64,000 nt of DNA from HdN1 sp964473645 (GTDB lineage Bacteria > Pseudomonadota > Gammaproteobacteria > Pseudomonadales > Ketobacteraceae). Positions 1-8,605 of this stretch are shown in pieces (positions within the stretch are counted from its first letter, which is position 1; every line of letters begins with the position of its first letter). The stretch covers positions 206,700-270,699 of the forward strand of contig CAYYPW010000004.1 in assembly GCA_964473645.1 (NCBI GenBank), written 5' to 3'. Made by a program: the position numbers and the translations under genes. Below the pieces are notes generated by a model. That model was not told the DNA's origin. It saw nothing but the letters and a program-made list of their open reading frames with translations, and made no database searches.

Positions 1-944
1 GCGTTATAGGCTTCCTTCGACATGTTGGCGACTTCGCCTTCCAACGTCTCTATGCGTTGTTGCATCAAGCCCGCGTCGCCTTCCGCATATATCGGCGAAT
101 TGATTACCGGGGTTGGCTGGTTGCTGGCGGTTGCCTCAATCGCATTGGAGATTTCAAGCGAATCAAGCTCGGCGCCCGTGGTGCGTTTGGCGGCATCAGC
201 GGCCAAACGCAAATTGATGGCTTCTTCGCGATGGCGTTCCAGTTCGCGTTCGAGTTTTTGCATCAACTCGATCGTATGGTCGCGCTCGCCGACCACCGTC
301 GAGAGCTCACGATCCTTGATCAAAAGCGCTTTCTGGTATTCTTGTTCGCGCTTTTCTAACTCCTTGATTTGGCGACTTAACTGGGTGAGCACATTGTTTT
401 GGATAGAGGCGGCATCATCTTCGGTACGAAACTGGTTTTTATGTTGCTCATGCAACTCATTGGGCTCGACCAGTGCCGAAATGTCATTGTCATCGTCATC
501 GCTCGCGTTGAATGCACCGGCCTTGGCACGGTTTTCAAGTTCGAAAAAAATGTCCCGAAAGCGTTCGGAGTTTTGCAAACGCTCCTTGTAGATGGCCATG
601 AGCGCTTCGTCATTTCTCGGGTCGACCCCGGTCAAAACGCTTTGCACAAAACGCTCATGCGTTTGATAGGCCAATACCACCGGTTGTAGACGCGCCCGTA
701 TCACGCGCCAGTGGTTGGGGTCCGACGGGGCAAACTTTAATGCAGCACGCTCACCCACCAGGAACATATGCCGCAGCTGGGCCACCTGGTTTTGAATGGG
801 ATCTTCGGGGTCGAGCAAACCTTGTGGATCAATCCCCAACTCGCGCAAGCGCGCCTCAGTGACGACGATAGACTCCATCAACAATTGCTGAAGCAGGCGG
901 CGTTGATCAGGGGAGAGCGCTTGATGCAGAGCAGGTTCGTTCAT
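1..944 (-). CDS. Partial gene for an acidic coiled-coil protein of unknown function (3' end beyond the window)
   Basis: An open frame runs on the minus strand from ATG 944-942 to base 1 without a stop, giving at least 314 residues. I do not recognise the family. The first 150 residues look helical and globular. A short Asp-rich stretch (ASDDDDNDIS) follows at about 165-175, and then a long charged region rich in Glu, Lys, Arg, Gln and Leu that reads as a coiled coil (for example LSRQIKELEKREQEYQK). No signal peptide, membrane segment or catalytic motif is visible, so a cytoplasmic scaffold or cell-organisation protein is possible but unproven. It starts 81 bases downstream of rlmKL on the same strand and may be cotranscribed with it. 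The opposite strand also carries long open frames here, but their sequences are low in character and they look like shadows. Confidence 0.75.
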   Translation of the reverse strand, partial: MNEPALHQALSPDQRRLLQQLLMESIVVTEARLRELGIDPQGLLDPEDPIQNQVAQLRHMFLVGERAALKFAPSDPNHWRVIRARLQPVVLAYQTHERFVQSVLTGVDPRNDEALMAIYKERLQNSERFRDIFFELENRAKAGAFNASDDDDNDISALVEPNELHEQHKNQFRTEDDAASIQNNVLTQLSRQIKELEKREQEYQKALLIKDRELSTVVGERDHTIELMQKLERELERHREEAINLRLAADAAKRTTGAELDSLEISNAIEATASNQPTPVINSPIYAEGDAGLMQQRIETLEGEVANMSKEAYN

Positions 945-1025
945 TCTCGACAGGCACAAACGGGATGATTCCCACCAGTCTAGCAGCACCTGCTCAGGTT
1001 TTCCTGCCGTTCGAATACGTCAACC

Positions 1026-3194
1026 CTATGACTGAAAACGTATTTCCCAACAACGATGAAGGGGCGATTCGGCGTCAAAATCGGGCGACAGCGTCGAGCG
1101 GGTGATTTCGCGAATCGCGTAGTCCCCTTCCAGGGCCTCATCGAGCTGAAACTTGCGGAAATTGTTGGAAAAAATCAACAAACCATCGCGCTCCAGACGA
1201 CGCATGGCCAGATCAATCAATTGAACCTGATCGCTCTGCACATCAAAGTCATTGCGCGATTTGTTATTCGAAAAAGTCGGTGGATCAACAAATATGACAT
1301 CGAACTGTTCACGCGTTTCCTGCAACCAGCGCATGCAGTCCGCCTGTACCAGACGGTGGTTGCACTCAGCCATGCCATTGAGGGCAAAATTTTTGCTGGC
1401 CCACTCAAGATAGGTGCGAGAGCTGTCGACGCTCACGCTGCTACGACAACCACCCACGCCGGCATGCACTGTAGCCGCAGCGGTATAGCAGAATAGATTG
1501 AGAAACCGCTTGCCCTTGCAAAGCTGTTCGAGGCGTAGACGAATCGGTCGATGATCGAGAAAGAGCCCGGTATCCAGATAGTCATCCAGATTTACCAGCA
1601 AACGTGCAGCGCCCTCTTCCACTTCAAGAAAGTGCTTGTTTTCCCCTAGTTTTTGATACTGATCGCGACCTTTCTGACGACGCCGGGATTTTACATGAAT
1701 ATAGCGGGGGTTAACGCCTAACACCTGCACCAACGTATCCTGCGCTTGCTGCAAACGCTGCTGCGCCTTGTCGGGATCGATACTTTTTGGCGGCGCATAT
1801 TCTTGCAAGTGAATGTCGCCGTTATACCAATCAATCGCAACGTTATACTCCGGCATGTCAGCGTCGTATAAACGGAGGCACATAGGCTGCTCGTCATCGA
1901 TCCATTTTTTCAGCTTTTTCAGGTTCTTGGACAAACGGTTAGCAAAATCGACCGCGCCCCCTTCCGCCACGCCCTCGCCTTTCAATGCGGGCAAACGGGG
2001 TGGCCGCGCCGGAATTGCCTTGACTGTGCCGCAACGCAAATACACACGTAAGGGGCCGTTATGCAGACGGTGTACTTTAGGTTGTTCCAGCCCTAGCCGA
2101 TCAGCATCTTCCACCTGCGATGCCAACACACCACACTGCCAACCGACAAAATGCTGACCCAATTTACGGGCCAGCGCCTGATACAACCACGGAGCGGCTT
2201 CACGATCTGAAATCCGCTCACCATACGGCGGGTTGGTAAGCAATAAGCCGACGCCAGCGGGAATATGTTTTTCATCTAGCAAGGCAAGTTCGCGACGCTC
2301 GACATGTACCAGTTTTTCGAGACCGGCGCGCTGAAGATTGGCGCGGGCGACCGCAATGACTTCCCGATCAGCGTCATACCCGACAATACGTGGAGCAACA
2401 CCCACTAAAGCCTGCTGACGCTGGGCCTGAGCGGCTTCTAAGAGCGTATCCCATAACGGGCGTTGTGCCTGTTTCCAGCCAAAAAAGCCATACCACGGAC
2501 GTTCCAGGCCGGGCGCTATACCGAGCGCCATCATGGCCCCTTCGACCAGCAAAGTACCCGACCCGCAAAACGGGTCGAGCAAACCGGTCAGCGTGGCGTC
2601 AGGCCAGCCTGCCAATTTCAACATGGCGGCGGCCAATGTTTCTTTGAGTGGCGCCTCACCGGCCTCGGTACGATAGCCGCGTCGATGCAGGGGTTCACCA
2701 CTAAAATCCAGGTAAACTTGCGCTTCGTCGCCTTTCCAATAGAGCGAAAAGACGATATCGGGCCGGTGAGAATCCACAGAAGGCCGTTCACCGGTTGCGT
2801 TACGCATGACATCGACGATGGCATCTTTCAGGCGCAGCGTTACAAATTTGGGGTTATGCGGCACACTGTCATGCACGACCGTGTTCACCGCAAAATAACG
2901 ATCCACCTCCATGTGATCCTGCCAACGAATCTGCTTGCAGTGATGATAAATATCATCCGGGGTATGTGCGGTAAAATTCGCTATTGGCATCAGGATGCGC
3001 TCAGCAAAGCGTGACCACAAACATGCCTTGTATCCAAACTCTATGCTCGCCGCCACCGTGACCGCGCCGGCATGCTGGGCTTCGATGTTGCCGCCCAGCG
3101 ACGCCAATTCATCTGCCAACACGGTTTCGATACCGGCACCGCAGGTGGCCACCCAGCGGATAGCGGTTTGATTCTTTGCGCCTGGATTCGTCAT
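1026..3194 (-). CDS. rlmL: 23S rRNA methyltransferase RlmKL (bifunctional m2G2445 and m7G2069)
   Basis: The enzyme methylates helix 74 of 23S rRNA: the N-terminal half (RlmL) makes m2G2445 and the C-terminal half (RlmK) makes m7G2069, both using SAM. A THUMP-type RNA-binding region comes first. It is followed by a methyltransferase with DPFCGSGTLL and the N6/N2-type catalytic signature LLTNPPYGER. A second Rossmann methyltransferase follows, with FLNLFCYTAAATVHAGVGG and VIFVDPPTFSNNK. From the ATG at 3194 the product is 722 residues, close to the roughly 700 of the E. coli enzyme, and it begins just before the THUMP-like stretch. An upstream ATG at 3308 would add 38 residues with no match to the family, so I prefer 3194. 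Gene order with rmf and pyrD is as in Pseudomonas. Confidence 0.95.
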   Translation of the reverse strand: MTNPGAKNQTAIRWVATCGAGIETVLADELASLGGNIEAQHAGAVTVAASIEFGYKACLWSRFAERILMPIANFTAHTPDDIYHHCKQIRWQDHMEVDRYFAVNTVVHDSVPHNPKFVTLRLKDAIVDVMRNATGERPSVDSHRPDIVFSLYWKGDEAQVYLDFSGEPLHRRGYRTEAGEAPLKETLAAAMLKLAGWPDATLTGLLDPFCGSGTLLVEGAMMALGIAPGLERPWYGFFGWKQAQRPLWDTLLEAAQAQRQQALVGVAPRIVGYDADREVIAVARANLQRAGLEKLVHVERRELALLDEKHIPAGVGLLLTNPPYGERISDREAAPWLYQALARKLGQHFVGWQCGVLASQVEDADRLGLEQPKVHRLHNGPLRVYLRCGTVKAIPARPPRLPALKGEGVAEGGAVDFANRLSKNLKKLKKWIDDEQPMCLRLYDADMPEYNVAIDWYNGDIHLQEYAPPKSIDPDKAQQRLQQAQDTLVQVLGVNPRYIHVKSRRRQKGRDQYQKLGENKHFLEVEEGAARLLVNLDDYLDTGLFLDHRPIRLRLEQLCKGKRFLNLFCYTAAATVHAGVGGCRSSVSVDSSRTYLEWASKNFALNGMAECNHRLVQADCMRWLQETREQFDVIFVDPPTFSNNKSRNDFDVQSDQVQLIDLAMRRLERDGLLIFSNNFRKFQLDEALEGDYAIREITRSTLSPDFDAESPLHRCWEIRFQS

Positions 3195-3332
3195 ATCTTG
3201 CTTGCCGCTCACTGAAATTTTTACTACAGGGTTGACCGGAGAACTTACCAATAAGGATTCGCCAAAGATGGTTCGCCCAACTATTTTTGCGAACCAGTTC
3301 GCATTCAAACGCTCGTTTTGAACAAAGCGTAA

Positions 3333-3352
3333 ACATAGTTAGTCAACTATGT
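3333..3352. promoter_or_regulatory. Perfect 8-bp inverted repeat between rlmKL and rmf
   Basis: ACATAGTT (3333-3340) and AACTATGT (3345-3352) are perfect inverted copies with a 4-base centre. They lie in the divergent rlmKL/rmf intergenic region. This could be an operator dyad for either gene or a short hairpin. There is no following T-run, so it is not a terminator. The assignment is by sequence symmetry only. Confidence 0.4.
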
Positions 3353-3395
3353 CACTGAAACACATGATTATTCCGCATATCACTAAAAATCGTCG

Positions 3396-3594
3396 TTGGT
3401 TATGAATTTAAAGTCATAGCCAACCCAATCCGATTTCGCTATCAATAAAAAAGGGCCGCAAAAAACTGTTTCATGCTGACGGAGGATACACATACTCTTT
3501 GCTTTTTCCCCTCGCCACGTTGAGGGGGTGTCGCTTGTCACTGTTACTCGTCTGCACGCTGTGCGGCGAAAAAACCGGCCCGAACGTGACAAGC
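3396..3594 (+). ncRNA. Candidate structured 5' leader of rmf
   Basis: Several stems can be drawn in the 240 bases before rmf. They are a 10-bp stem with one G-U pair (TTGGTTATGA 3396-3405 with TCATAGCCAA 3414-3423), a 6-bp stem CCCCTC/GAGGGG (3508-3513 with 3522-3527), and a perfect 9-bp long-range stem GCTTGTCAC (3533-3541) with GTGACAAGC (3586-3594). The last encloses a small hairpin CTGCAC/GTGCGG (3552-3557 with 3561-3566). The outer stem closes 43 bases before the rmf ATG and leaves the Shine-Dalgarno sequence at 3621-3628 free. An 'rmf RNA motif' has been described upstream of rmf in Pseudomonas; whether this leader belongs to it needs a covariance search. The 5' boundary is unknown, and the first stem could instead be a DNA operator. 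Confidence 0.5.
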
Positions 3595-3637
3595 ATTTAC
3601 GTTCATGTTGTTTCGAATTTGACGAGGATACGTCCTT

Positions 3638-3841
3638 ATGAGAAGACAAAAGCGTGATAAGTCCCACCGTGCCTATGCTCGTGGTTACCAAATCGGCAAC
3701 AGTGGCCGCTCTCGTGAGCAGTGCCCATTCACCGATATGACCATGCGGCAGTTCTGGTTGAACGGGTGGCGCGACGGCCGTTCTGATCTGTGGTCAGGCA
3801 TGTCTGGCGTCGCGGGGTTACACAAAGTAGCCAACTTGTGA
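3638..3841 (+). CDS. rmf: Ribosome modulation factor RMF
   Basis: A 67-residue basic protein that converts 70S ribosomes to inactive 100S dimers in stationary phase. It is recognised by MRRQKRDKSHRAYARGYQIG at the start and the WLNGWRDGRSD stretch, which match the family pattern (KRQKRD, RAxxRGYxxGxxGRS, CP, WxxGWR). The C-terminus extends about a dozen residues beyond the 55-residue E. coli protein, as in other pseudomonad-type RMFs. GAGGA at 3624-3628 is a good ribosome binding site 9 bases before the ATG. The gene is divergent from rlmKL, has its own structured leader and ends in a structured 3' region with a strong terminator, so it is probably monocistronic. In E. coli rmf responds to ppGpp and cAMP-CRP; nothing in the sequence shows that here. 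Confidence 0.95.
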   Translation: MRRQKRDKSHRAYARGYQIGNSGRSREQCPFTDMTMRQFWLNGWRDGRSDLWSGMSGVAGLHKVANL

Positions 3842-3888
3842 CTTATCCGCTTGTGGACACGGCAAGCCAATTTCGCAACACAGGTACC

Positions 3889-4005
3889 ACGCGCAAACCG
3901 CGTATTGTGAAACGGGAGGGTCAAGCACTCACAAGCGTTACCACAACATAGCAACAACATCGCCGGTTCCACCGGCAAAAGCAGGGGGTCTCAAACCTCC
4001 ACCGA
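3889..4005 (+). other. Hairpin-rich 3' untranslated region of rmf
   Basis: Between the rmf stop and its terminator lie about 165 non-coding bases with at least three short stems: ACGCG/CGCGT (3889-3893 with 3899-3903), GCCGG/CCGGC (3962-3966 with 3972-3976), and GGGGGT/ACCTCC in the stretch after 3980. I see no open frame with coding character. The region may stabilise the mRNA or be a 3'-derived small RNA; both are inferences. It resembles a tRNA T-arm superficially but lacks the TTCRANY loop and a CCA end. Confidence 0.35.
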
Positions 4006-4036
4006 ACGGGGCTATTACACGCCCCGTTTTTTATTT
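4006..4036 (+). terminator. Rho-independent terminator of rmf
   Basis: ACGGGGC (4006-4012) pairs perfectly with GCCCCGT (4021-4027) around an 8-base loop and is followed by TTTTTTATTT. This is a canonical intrinsic terminator on the plus strand, about 165 bases after the rmf stop. It lies in front of the convergent pyrD gene. Confidence 0.9.
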
Positions 4037-4090
4037 GTGCGAGGGCCGTTACGTTTGCACACGTCTTGCTGGACAACGACTTCGCAGCGT

Positions 4091-5122
4091 TCAACCCGGC
4101 AAAGGGTTTTGCTGTTGCAAGGCCTTTACAATCTGCCAGATCAACGCGGGGCCCTGGTATATAAAGCCGGTATAGAGCTGAACCAGGCTCGCCCCCAGTT
4201 CAAACTTACGCAATGCATCTTGCGGCGACATGATACCACCAACCCCGATGATCGGCACTTTGCCATCCAGACGCGGCGCCAGCCACGACAAGACCTGATT
4301 GGATGCCTCGAATACCGGGGCACCGCTTAGACCACCCGCCTCTTTCGATACTGGATAGCTTTCTACGCCCTCCCGCGACATCGTGGTATTGGTTGCAATT
4401 ACCCCTTCAATACCGCTGTCCAGCACCTGCTTGGCAAAGGTATCGACCTCCTCCTGCGTCATGTCGGGCGCAATTTTCACCACCAACGGCACACGCCGCA
4501 GGCAATGGCTGGCCTGCTTCTCCTGCTCGTTTTTCAGGCCGTCGAGCAGACGCGCCAAGGCATCGCCAAATTGCAGAGTGCGCAGCCCCGGTGTGTTGGG
4601 TGAAGAAATATTGACGACGATATAGCTCGCCAGGCGATAGGCTTTTTTCATGCAAATGAGGTAATCATCCAGCGCATTCTCGACGGGCGTATCGAAATTT
4701 TTGCCGATATTGATGCCGAGTATCCCGCTATAGCGCGACGCCTCGATACGCTGGCACATGTAATCTATGCCTTTATTGTTGAAGCCCATGCGATTGATGA
4801 TCGCTTGTCGCTCGGGCAAGCGAAACAGGCGCGGTAACGGGTTACCCGGCTGCGGACGTGGTGTGACGGTGCCCACCTCGACAAAACCAAACCCCAATGC
4901 CGCCAAGCCATCAATGTAGTCACCGTTTTTATCAAGCCCGGCTGCCAAGCCCACCGGGCTTTTGAAACTCAAGCCCATCACGTTTACCGGCAACTCGGGT
5001 TGCGGGATCAAATGCGGCAACACACGCAGACGCTCGGCCGCCGAGATCAGATCAAGAGTGACGTGGTGCGACATTTCGGCGTCGAGTTGAAACAACGCTT
5101 GGCGAACAAGGGAATAAAGCAT
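4091..5122 (-). CDS. pyrD: Dihydroorotate dehydrogenase, class 2 (quinone-dependent)
   Basis: Oxidises dihydroorotate to orotate in pyrimidine synthesis with FMN, passing electrons to membrane quinone. The 343 residues fit class 2 enzymes (E. coli 336). The N-terminal amphipathic segment MLYSLVRQALFQLDAE is the membrane-docking helix of this class. VGLAAGLDKNGDYIDGLAALG, GFVEVGTVTPRPQPGNPLPR, the substrate loop NRMGFNNKG and VVNISSPNTPGLR are characteristic; the catalytic Ser of class 2 enzymes lies in the ISSPNTPGLR region. IGVGGIMSPQDAL and the C-terminal YTGFIYQGPALI complete the FMN phosphate site. It is convergent with rmf, and its neighbourhood matches Pseudomonas. It appears monocistronic, with a 209-base intergenic stretch upstream in which I see no clear element. 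Confidence 0.96.
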   Translation of the reverse strand: MLYSLVRQALFQLDAEMSHHVTLDLISAAERLRVLPHLIPQPELPVNVMGLSFKSPVGLAAGLDKNGDYIDGLAALGFGFVEVGTVTPRPQPGNPLPRLFRLPERQAIINRMGFNNKGIDYMCQRIEASRYSGILGINIGKNFDTPVENALDDYLICMKKAYRLASYIVVNISSPNTPGLRTLQFGDALARLLDGLKNEQEKQASHCLRRVPLVVKIAPDMTQEEVDTFAKQVLDSGIEGVIATNTTMSREGVESYPVSKEAGGLSGAPVFEASNQVLSWLAPRLDGKVPIIGVGGIMSPQDALRKFELGASLVQLYTGFIYQGPALIWQIVKALQQQNPLPG

Positions 5123-5331
5123 GCAGGGCTCACTTTAAGGGAAAGCGTTATGGCCGGAGGGCAGAATTATAAGGGAAAAGGACGAAAAAGGGGCGCGCAG
5201 TGAGCAATTGGGCAGAATTACGCACCCCCCGTTTACAAGCAGTGCAACGATCTTTGACAATCAAGCCCAGCCGCCGTGGTTGCCTCGCAACAAAATCTAC
5301 CGATTGGACATCATGACAAGGATTAACACCA

Positions 5332-6798
5332 ATGGAATGCTACTACTCGCCACTCACTAGCCCACTTACCACGCGAATCTCCACACAAATCGCCACACCA
5401 AAGATAGCCGTTGCACTTGACGAGATACTACCGGGCACTGATACACCACACACAGTTCGTGAACGCGCGGCCTATCAGTTTTATATCGATGTACTGTCGT
5501 CGCAACCGTCGGACGCAATGCTTGCCCAATATCGAGCGCTTGCGCTGCGCGGGGGCCTGGACGCTAACCACTTTGCCGGCATGAATACCTACTTGGAATC
5601 ATTCAAACATTTGGCGATGGCTGCCCACGACGCTAACGCTCGTTTCGCCGCATATGCGGCAGTGAACAGCCAGGCGATGCTGCTGGCACAAATTCTATTT
5701 GTGGACAATCTGATCAAGGAAAACTTTCTTTCGCTGTTGGCACAACCCACCACCGATGACGTATTAACGGCATTGTGCAACCGTATCCACCTCATTTCTG
5801 ACGGCAATGGTGCTGCTCTCTCAACGCAAACGACAGAATTCTACGCAACATTGTTTGTACTGCAGACCGCTTTCGATAAATTGTATGTTCCTGACACTGA
5901 TATTGTCCGTTATGACACGACGAGCGGCAGGTATTCGGTCACAGAACATTACAGGCGCTTCACGGATTATTTAGGGCTCAGTGGCTGCAAACTGCTGAAA
6001 GCCGGGCCGGAAGAAATCACCCTCTGCTGCAATATCACTACTGGCTGGAGCGAAGGTATCGATTTAAACACCTGGAACGCACTCAACGCCTCCTACTATT
6101 CCGGCTTGTCTGCCACCACCGGCAAGGAGAACCTGTTTACGCGTAATTATGATCGTCTGCTGGAGCGCATGATTCCCCAGTTTGTGGTGGCCAAAATTCG
6201 TCTGGCCGATACGATATTGGGCTTGAAGCAGCCAAAACGCCCTTTGAAAATACTTGAAATCGGTGCCGGTTCAGGCGCGTTAGCCATTGATCTGATCATG
6301 GCGGCCAAGCGCCGTGACGAGCAGCTTGAACAGATCCACTATGTTGGCGTCGAACCCAGCGAGCATATGCGGAACAACTTTAAGCACAATTGTCAGCACA
6401 AAATTGGCGATACAGAGTTTCCCGAAAATTGGCAGCTGATAGAGGGCAGTATAGAATCGGTGACAGCAGAGCCAAGCCGTTATCTGGATGAGAATGAAGA
6501 TACCCTCATCGTATTCAGCTTTAGCTTGCATCATTGCTTCGCTGATAGTGTCAAAGCCTTTTTCGCCAATGCTGATATCAAACAGCGGGTGGGGCATGTG
6601 TTGGTGCTCGATGCCAAAAAAGGTCATGGTTGGACCAAACCCTATTACATGTGGGCAGATTGTGAAAGCCCGGAAAATTTTGACAACATTCAGGAACATG
6701 GCCTCTGGATGCCCCAGGCACAATGGGAAGAACCAGGCAGTGATCAACGTGCTTTTGACGTGGATTATGGTTGGTGTTATTTACAGATGATGCAGTAG
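5332..6798 (+). CDS. SAM-dependent methyltransferase-domain protein, substrate unknown
   Basis: A 488-residue protein with an unrecognised N-terminal half and a class I SAM methyltransferase core from about residue 300. The glycine loop ILEIGAGSGALAIDL (about 307-321) is motif I, VGVEPS is the acidic end of strand 2, and LIVFSFSLHHCF with HVLVLDAKKG are later strands. The N-terminal 300 residues are helical and polar without membrane segments; they resemble the extra N-terminal regions of natural-product methyltransferases, but I cannot name a family. AAGGATT before ATG 5332 is an acceptable ribosome binding site. The cupin gene starts 33 bases after the stop, so the two form a likely pair. 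They are convergent with the lipid-tailoring operon and could supply an accessory methylation step, but no sequence evidence links them to it. Confidence 0.8.
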   Translation: MECYYSPLTSPLTTRISTQIATPKIAVALDEILPGTDTPHTVRERAAYQFYIDVLSSQPSDAMLAQYRALALRGGLDANHFAGMNTYLESFKHLAMAAHDANARFAAYAAVNSQAMLLAQILFVDNLIKENFLSLLAQPTTDDVLTALCNRIHLISDGNGAALSTQTTEFYATLFVLQTAFDKLYVPDTDIVRYDTTSGRYSVTEHYRRFTDYLGLSGCKLLKAGPEEITLCCNITTGWSEGIDLNTWNALNASYYSGLSATTGKENLFTRNYDRLLERMIPQFVVAKIRLADTILGLKQPKRPLKILEIGAGSGALAIDLIMAAKRRDEQLEQIHYVGVEPSEHMRNNFKHNCQHKIGDTEFPENWQLIEGSIESVTAEPSRYLDENEDTLIVFSFSLHHCFADSVKAFFANADIKQRVGHVLVLDAKKGHGWTKPYYMWADCESPENFDNIQEHGLWMPQAQWEEPGSDQRAFDVDYGWCYLQMMQ

Positions 6799-6831
6799 CC
6801 AGTGATGAAGAAGTTAGTGATGGAGAAAAAT

Positions 6832-7266
6832 ATGCATATTCAAACCGCCGTGTTGGCTGCTGTTTTTTGTGCTGTGCCCGTGTTTGCCGATAGCCCTAAA
6901 CCGGTACCTATTACGCCGGAACAATTTCAATGGATCAGCCCGCCGCAAATTCCGGGGGCGCAAATAAGCTGGGTGGTCGGTGCTGAAAAGGCACCGGTAC
7001 CTTATGTGTTTCGTGTGCAACTGGCGAAGGGAACAAAGGTGCAACCCCATACACACCCGGACGAAAGAATAACGGCAGTACTGTCTGGCACACTTTATGT
7101 GGGTTTTGGAGATAGTTTTAGCGAGGCCGATTTGGTGGCGGTGCCTGCCGGTGCTGTGTATATCGCGCCGGCGAATATGCCCCACTTTATTTGGGCAAAG
7201 GATGGGATGGTGAGTTATCAGGAGAATGGAACGGGGCCGACGGGGACGTTGCCGATCAAAAGGTAA
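6832..7266 (+). CDS. Exported single-domain cupin protein
   Basis: A 144-residue protein with a short signal peptide (MHIQTAVLAAVFCAVPVFA, cleavage expected after Ala-19) followed by one cupin barrel. The metal-binding motif is visible as VQPHTHPDERITAVLSG (motif 1, with two His and a Glu) and APANMPHFI (motif 2 His), so a mono-metal site is likely. GGAGA at 6822-6826 is spaced correctly for ATG 6832; the in-frame ATG 30 bases earlier lacks a ribosome binding site and would bury the signal peptide. It follows the methyltransferase by 33 bases. Cupins of this size include dioxygenases, isomerases and sensors, so the reaction is unknown. Confidence 0.8.
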   Translation: MHIQTAVLAAVFCAVPVFADSPKPVPITPEQFQWISPPQIPGAQISWVVGAEKAPVPYVFRVQLAKGTKVQPHTHPDERITAVLSGTLYVGFGDSFSEADLVAVPAGAVYIAPANMPHFIWAKDGMVSYQENGTGPTGTLPIKR

Positions 7267-7329
7267 ATCAATTCAAGCATTAACACCCATTCAATCAAGC
7301 AACGATCAGCGCAGAATATTGTTCGCTGC

Positions 7330-8571
7330 TCAAACGAGCAGCGAATCCAATGCTGAAAGGATCACATCCGCAGTATTTACACCCTCAAAACGACTACGTA
7401 CCTGCTGGCAGCGAGAGGTAATCATGGAATGGTTTTGCAGCTCATATAATGCGTCAGAAATTGCAGCGGCGTGGCAATCCCGGGGCTCCAGTTCACGAGC
7501 AACACCCAATGCTTGCACGCGTGCACTGTTGTCATGTTGATCGTGCGACATAGGCATCACCAACTGGGGGATTCCCGCCCGCAACGCCTGAGATAAGGTG
7601 CCAATGCCACCGTGGTGAACAATCGCTCCCATGCGCGAAAGCAGGCTTGAAAAGGGAACATAGCGCTCAACACGAAACCAGGAAGGCAGATTTTCCGCCA
7701 ATGTTGGATCAGACGATAACAGAATTCCCGGCTTACCCAAATTATCACACGCAGCCATTGCTGCTTGAAACAAACTCGCACTCTCTTGCTTGCCGCTGCC
7801 ACCGGTAAACAATATTGGAGCGCCAACTTCATCAATCCAGCGCAGCAGATCGCCGTTCACTTCTGGCGCTTCGCCACCATCAAACAAGGGGAATTGGCTC
7901 AATTTCAAACCCGGCACCCAGTCGGCTTGGGGGGCAGCAAACCACTCAGGAAACAGCGCGAGAGTGGCGTTTTCTTTATGTATCCACTCATGCAACAAGC
8001 GTGACACCGATGAAAGGCCATGGGTTTTGCGAAACGCATTGAGGGGCGGCAATACCACGCGATCGTAGTACAAGGTGTCGATCATGTACCACGTACTGTC
8101 TTTGGCAATGTTGGGCATCCACGCGGGCATCCACAATCCAGGGAATCGCGGTGGCTGCTGGTTAGAACGAAATATGGCCGGCGCCAAATGCGTTGCGATA
8201 TAACGACAGCCCTTCTTTTCAGCTGCACAACGTGCACCGAAGGATATGGTCGAACCAATCACTGTCGTATCGGCGCTGGCATGCTGCATAACGTATTGAA
8301 ATGCAGCGTCCATGGCAGGCATACCAAAGCCTTGCACGGCGGCGACAAATCCTTCGTTGGGTTTCCACAACCGTGGATCAGCCAGTGTCTTGTCGTAATC
8401 GGCTTGACTCAAAACAGCGACAGCCTCGACGCCGTTACGCTGCGCCACCGCAACAAACGGTTCGCAGGTCAACAATACCGCACGATCCCCTCGCGCGTTC
8501 AATGCTTTTGCCATTGCGACAAAAGGCAGTACATCGCCAGCGGTTCCCAGCGCAGAAAGTATGAAATCCAT
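7330..8571 (-). CDS. GT1-family glycosyltransferase (MGT/UGT type)
   Basis: A 413-residue GT-B fold glycosyltransferase related to macrolide, sterol and rhamnosyl transferases. The N-terminal acceptor domain begins ILSALGTAGDVLPFVAMAKAL, the usual GT28/UGT start. The C-terminal donor domain carries HHGGIGTLSQALRAGIPQLV (about 319-338) and PMSHDQHDN, the UGT-like signature in which the HHGG loop and the DQ pair contact the nucleotide sugar. Such enzymes attach a sugar to a hydrophobic acceptor. It is the last gene of the eight-gene minus-strand operon, 34 bases after the PF10118 gene, and would logically act late, decorating the lipid product. The sugar donor cannot be told from the sequence. 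It is convergent with the cupin gene, and no strong terminator is visible in the 63 bases between them. Confidence 0.88.
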   Translation of the reverse strand: MDFILSALGTAGDVLPFVAMAKALNARGDRAVLLTCEPFVAVAQRNGVEAVAVLSQADYDKTLADPRLWKPNEGFVAAVQGFGMPAMDAAFQYVMQHASADTTVIGSTISFGARCAAEKKGCRYIATHLAPAIFRSNQQPPRFPGLWMPAWMPNIAKDSTWYMIDTLYYDRVVLPPLNAFRKTHGLSSVSRLLHEWIHKENATLALFPEWFAAPQADWVPGLKLSQFPLFDGGEAPEVNGDLLRWIDEVGAPILFTGGSGKQESASLFQAAMAACDNLGKPGILLSSDPTLAENLPSWFRVERYVPFSSLLSRMGAIVHHGGIGTLSQALRAGIPQLVMPMSHDQHDNSARVQALGVARELEPRDCHAAAISDALYELQNHSMITSRCQQVRSRFEGVNTADVILSALDSLLV

Positions 8572-8605
8572 GATCCCTGATCCGTTAATGATGAGCCCTT
8601 AGTGG

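Noticed and set aside
22..591. Plus-strand open frame of 189 residues with Ser-rich sequence
   Set aside because: It lies opposite the open coiled-coil gene on the minus strand. Its Ser/Arg-rich, repeat-like composition is typical of an antisense shadow.
1813..2157. Plus-strand open frame inside rlmKL
   Set aside because: Antisense to conserved methyltransferase codons; no recognisable motif and no ribosome binding site.
3383..3978. Minus-strand open frames opposite rmf and its leader
   Set aside because: They overlap the rmf gene and its structured leader on the opposite strand. The sequences (Ser/Arg-rich) show no family character.
3955..4005. Possible tRNA- or tmRNA-like 3' end (GGTTCCACCGG, GGGGGTCTCAAACCTCC)
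   Set aside because: No TTCRANY T-loop, no acceptor stem partner and no CCA; the stretch fits ordinary hairpins before the rmf terminator.
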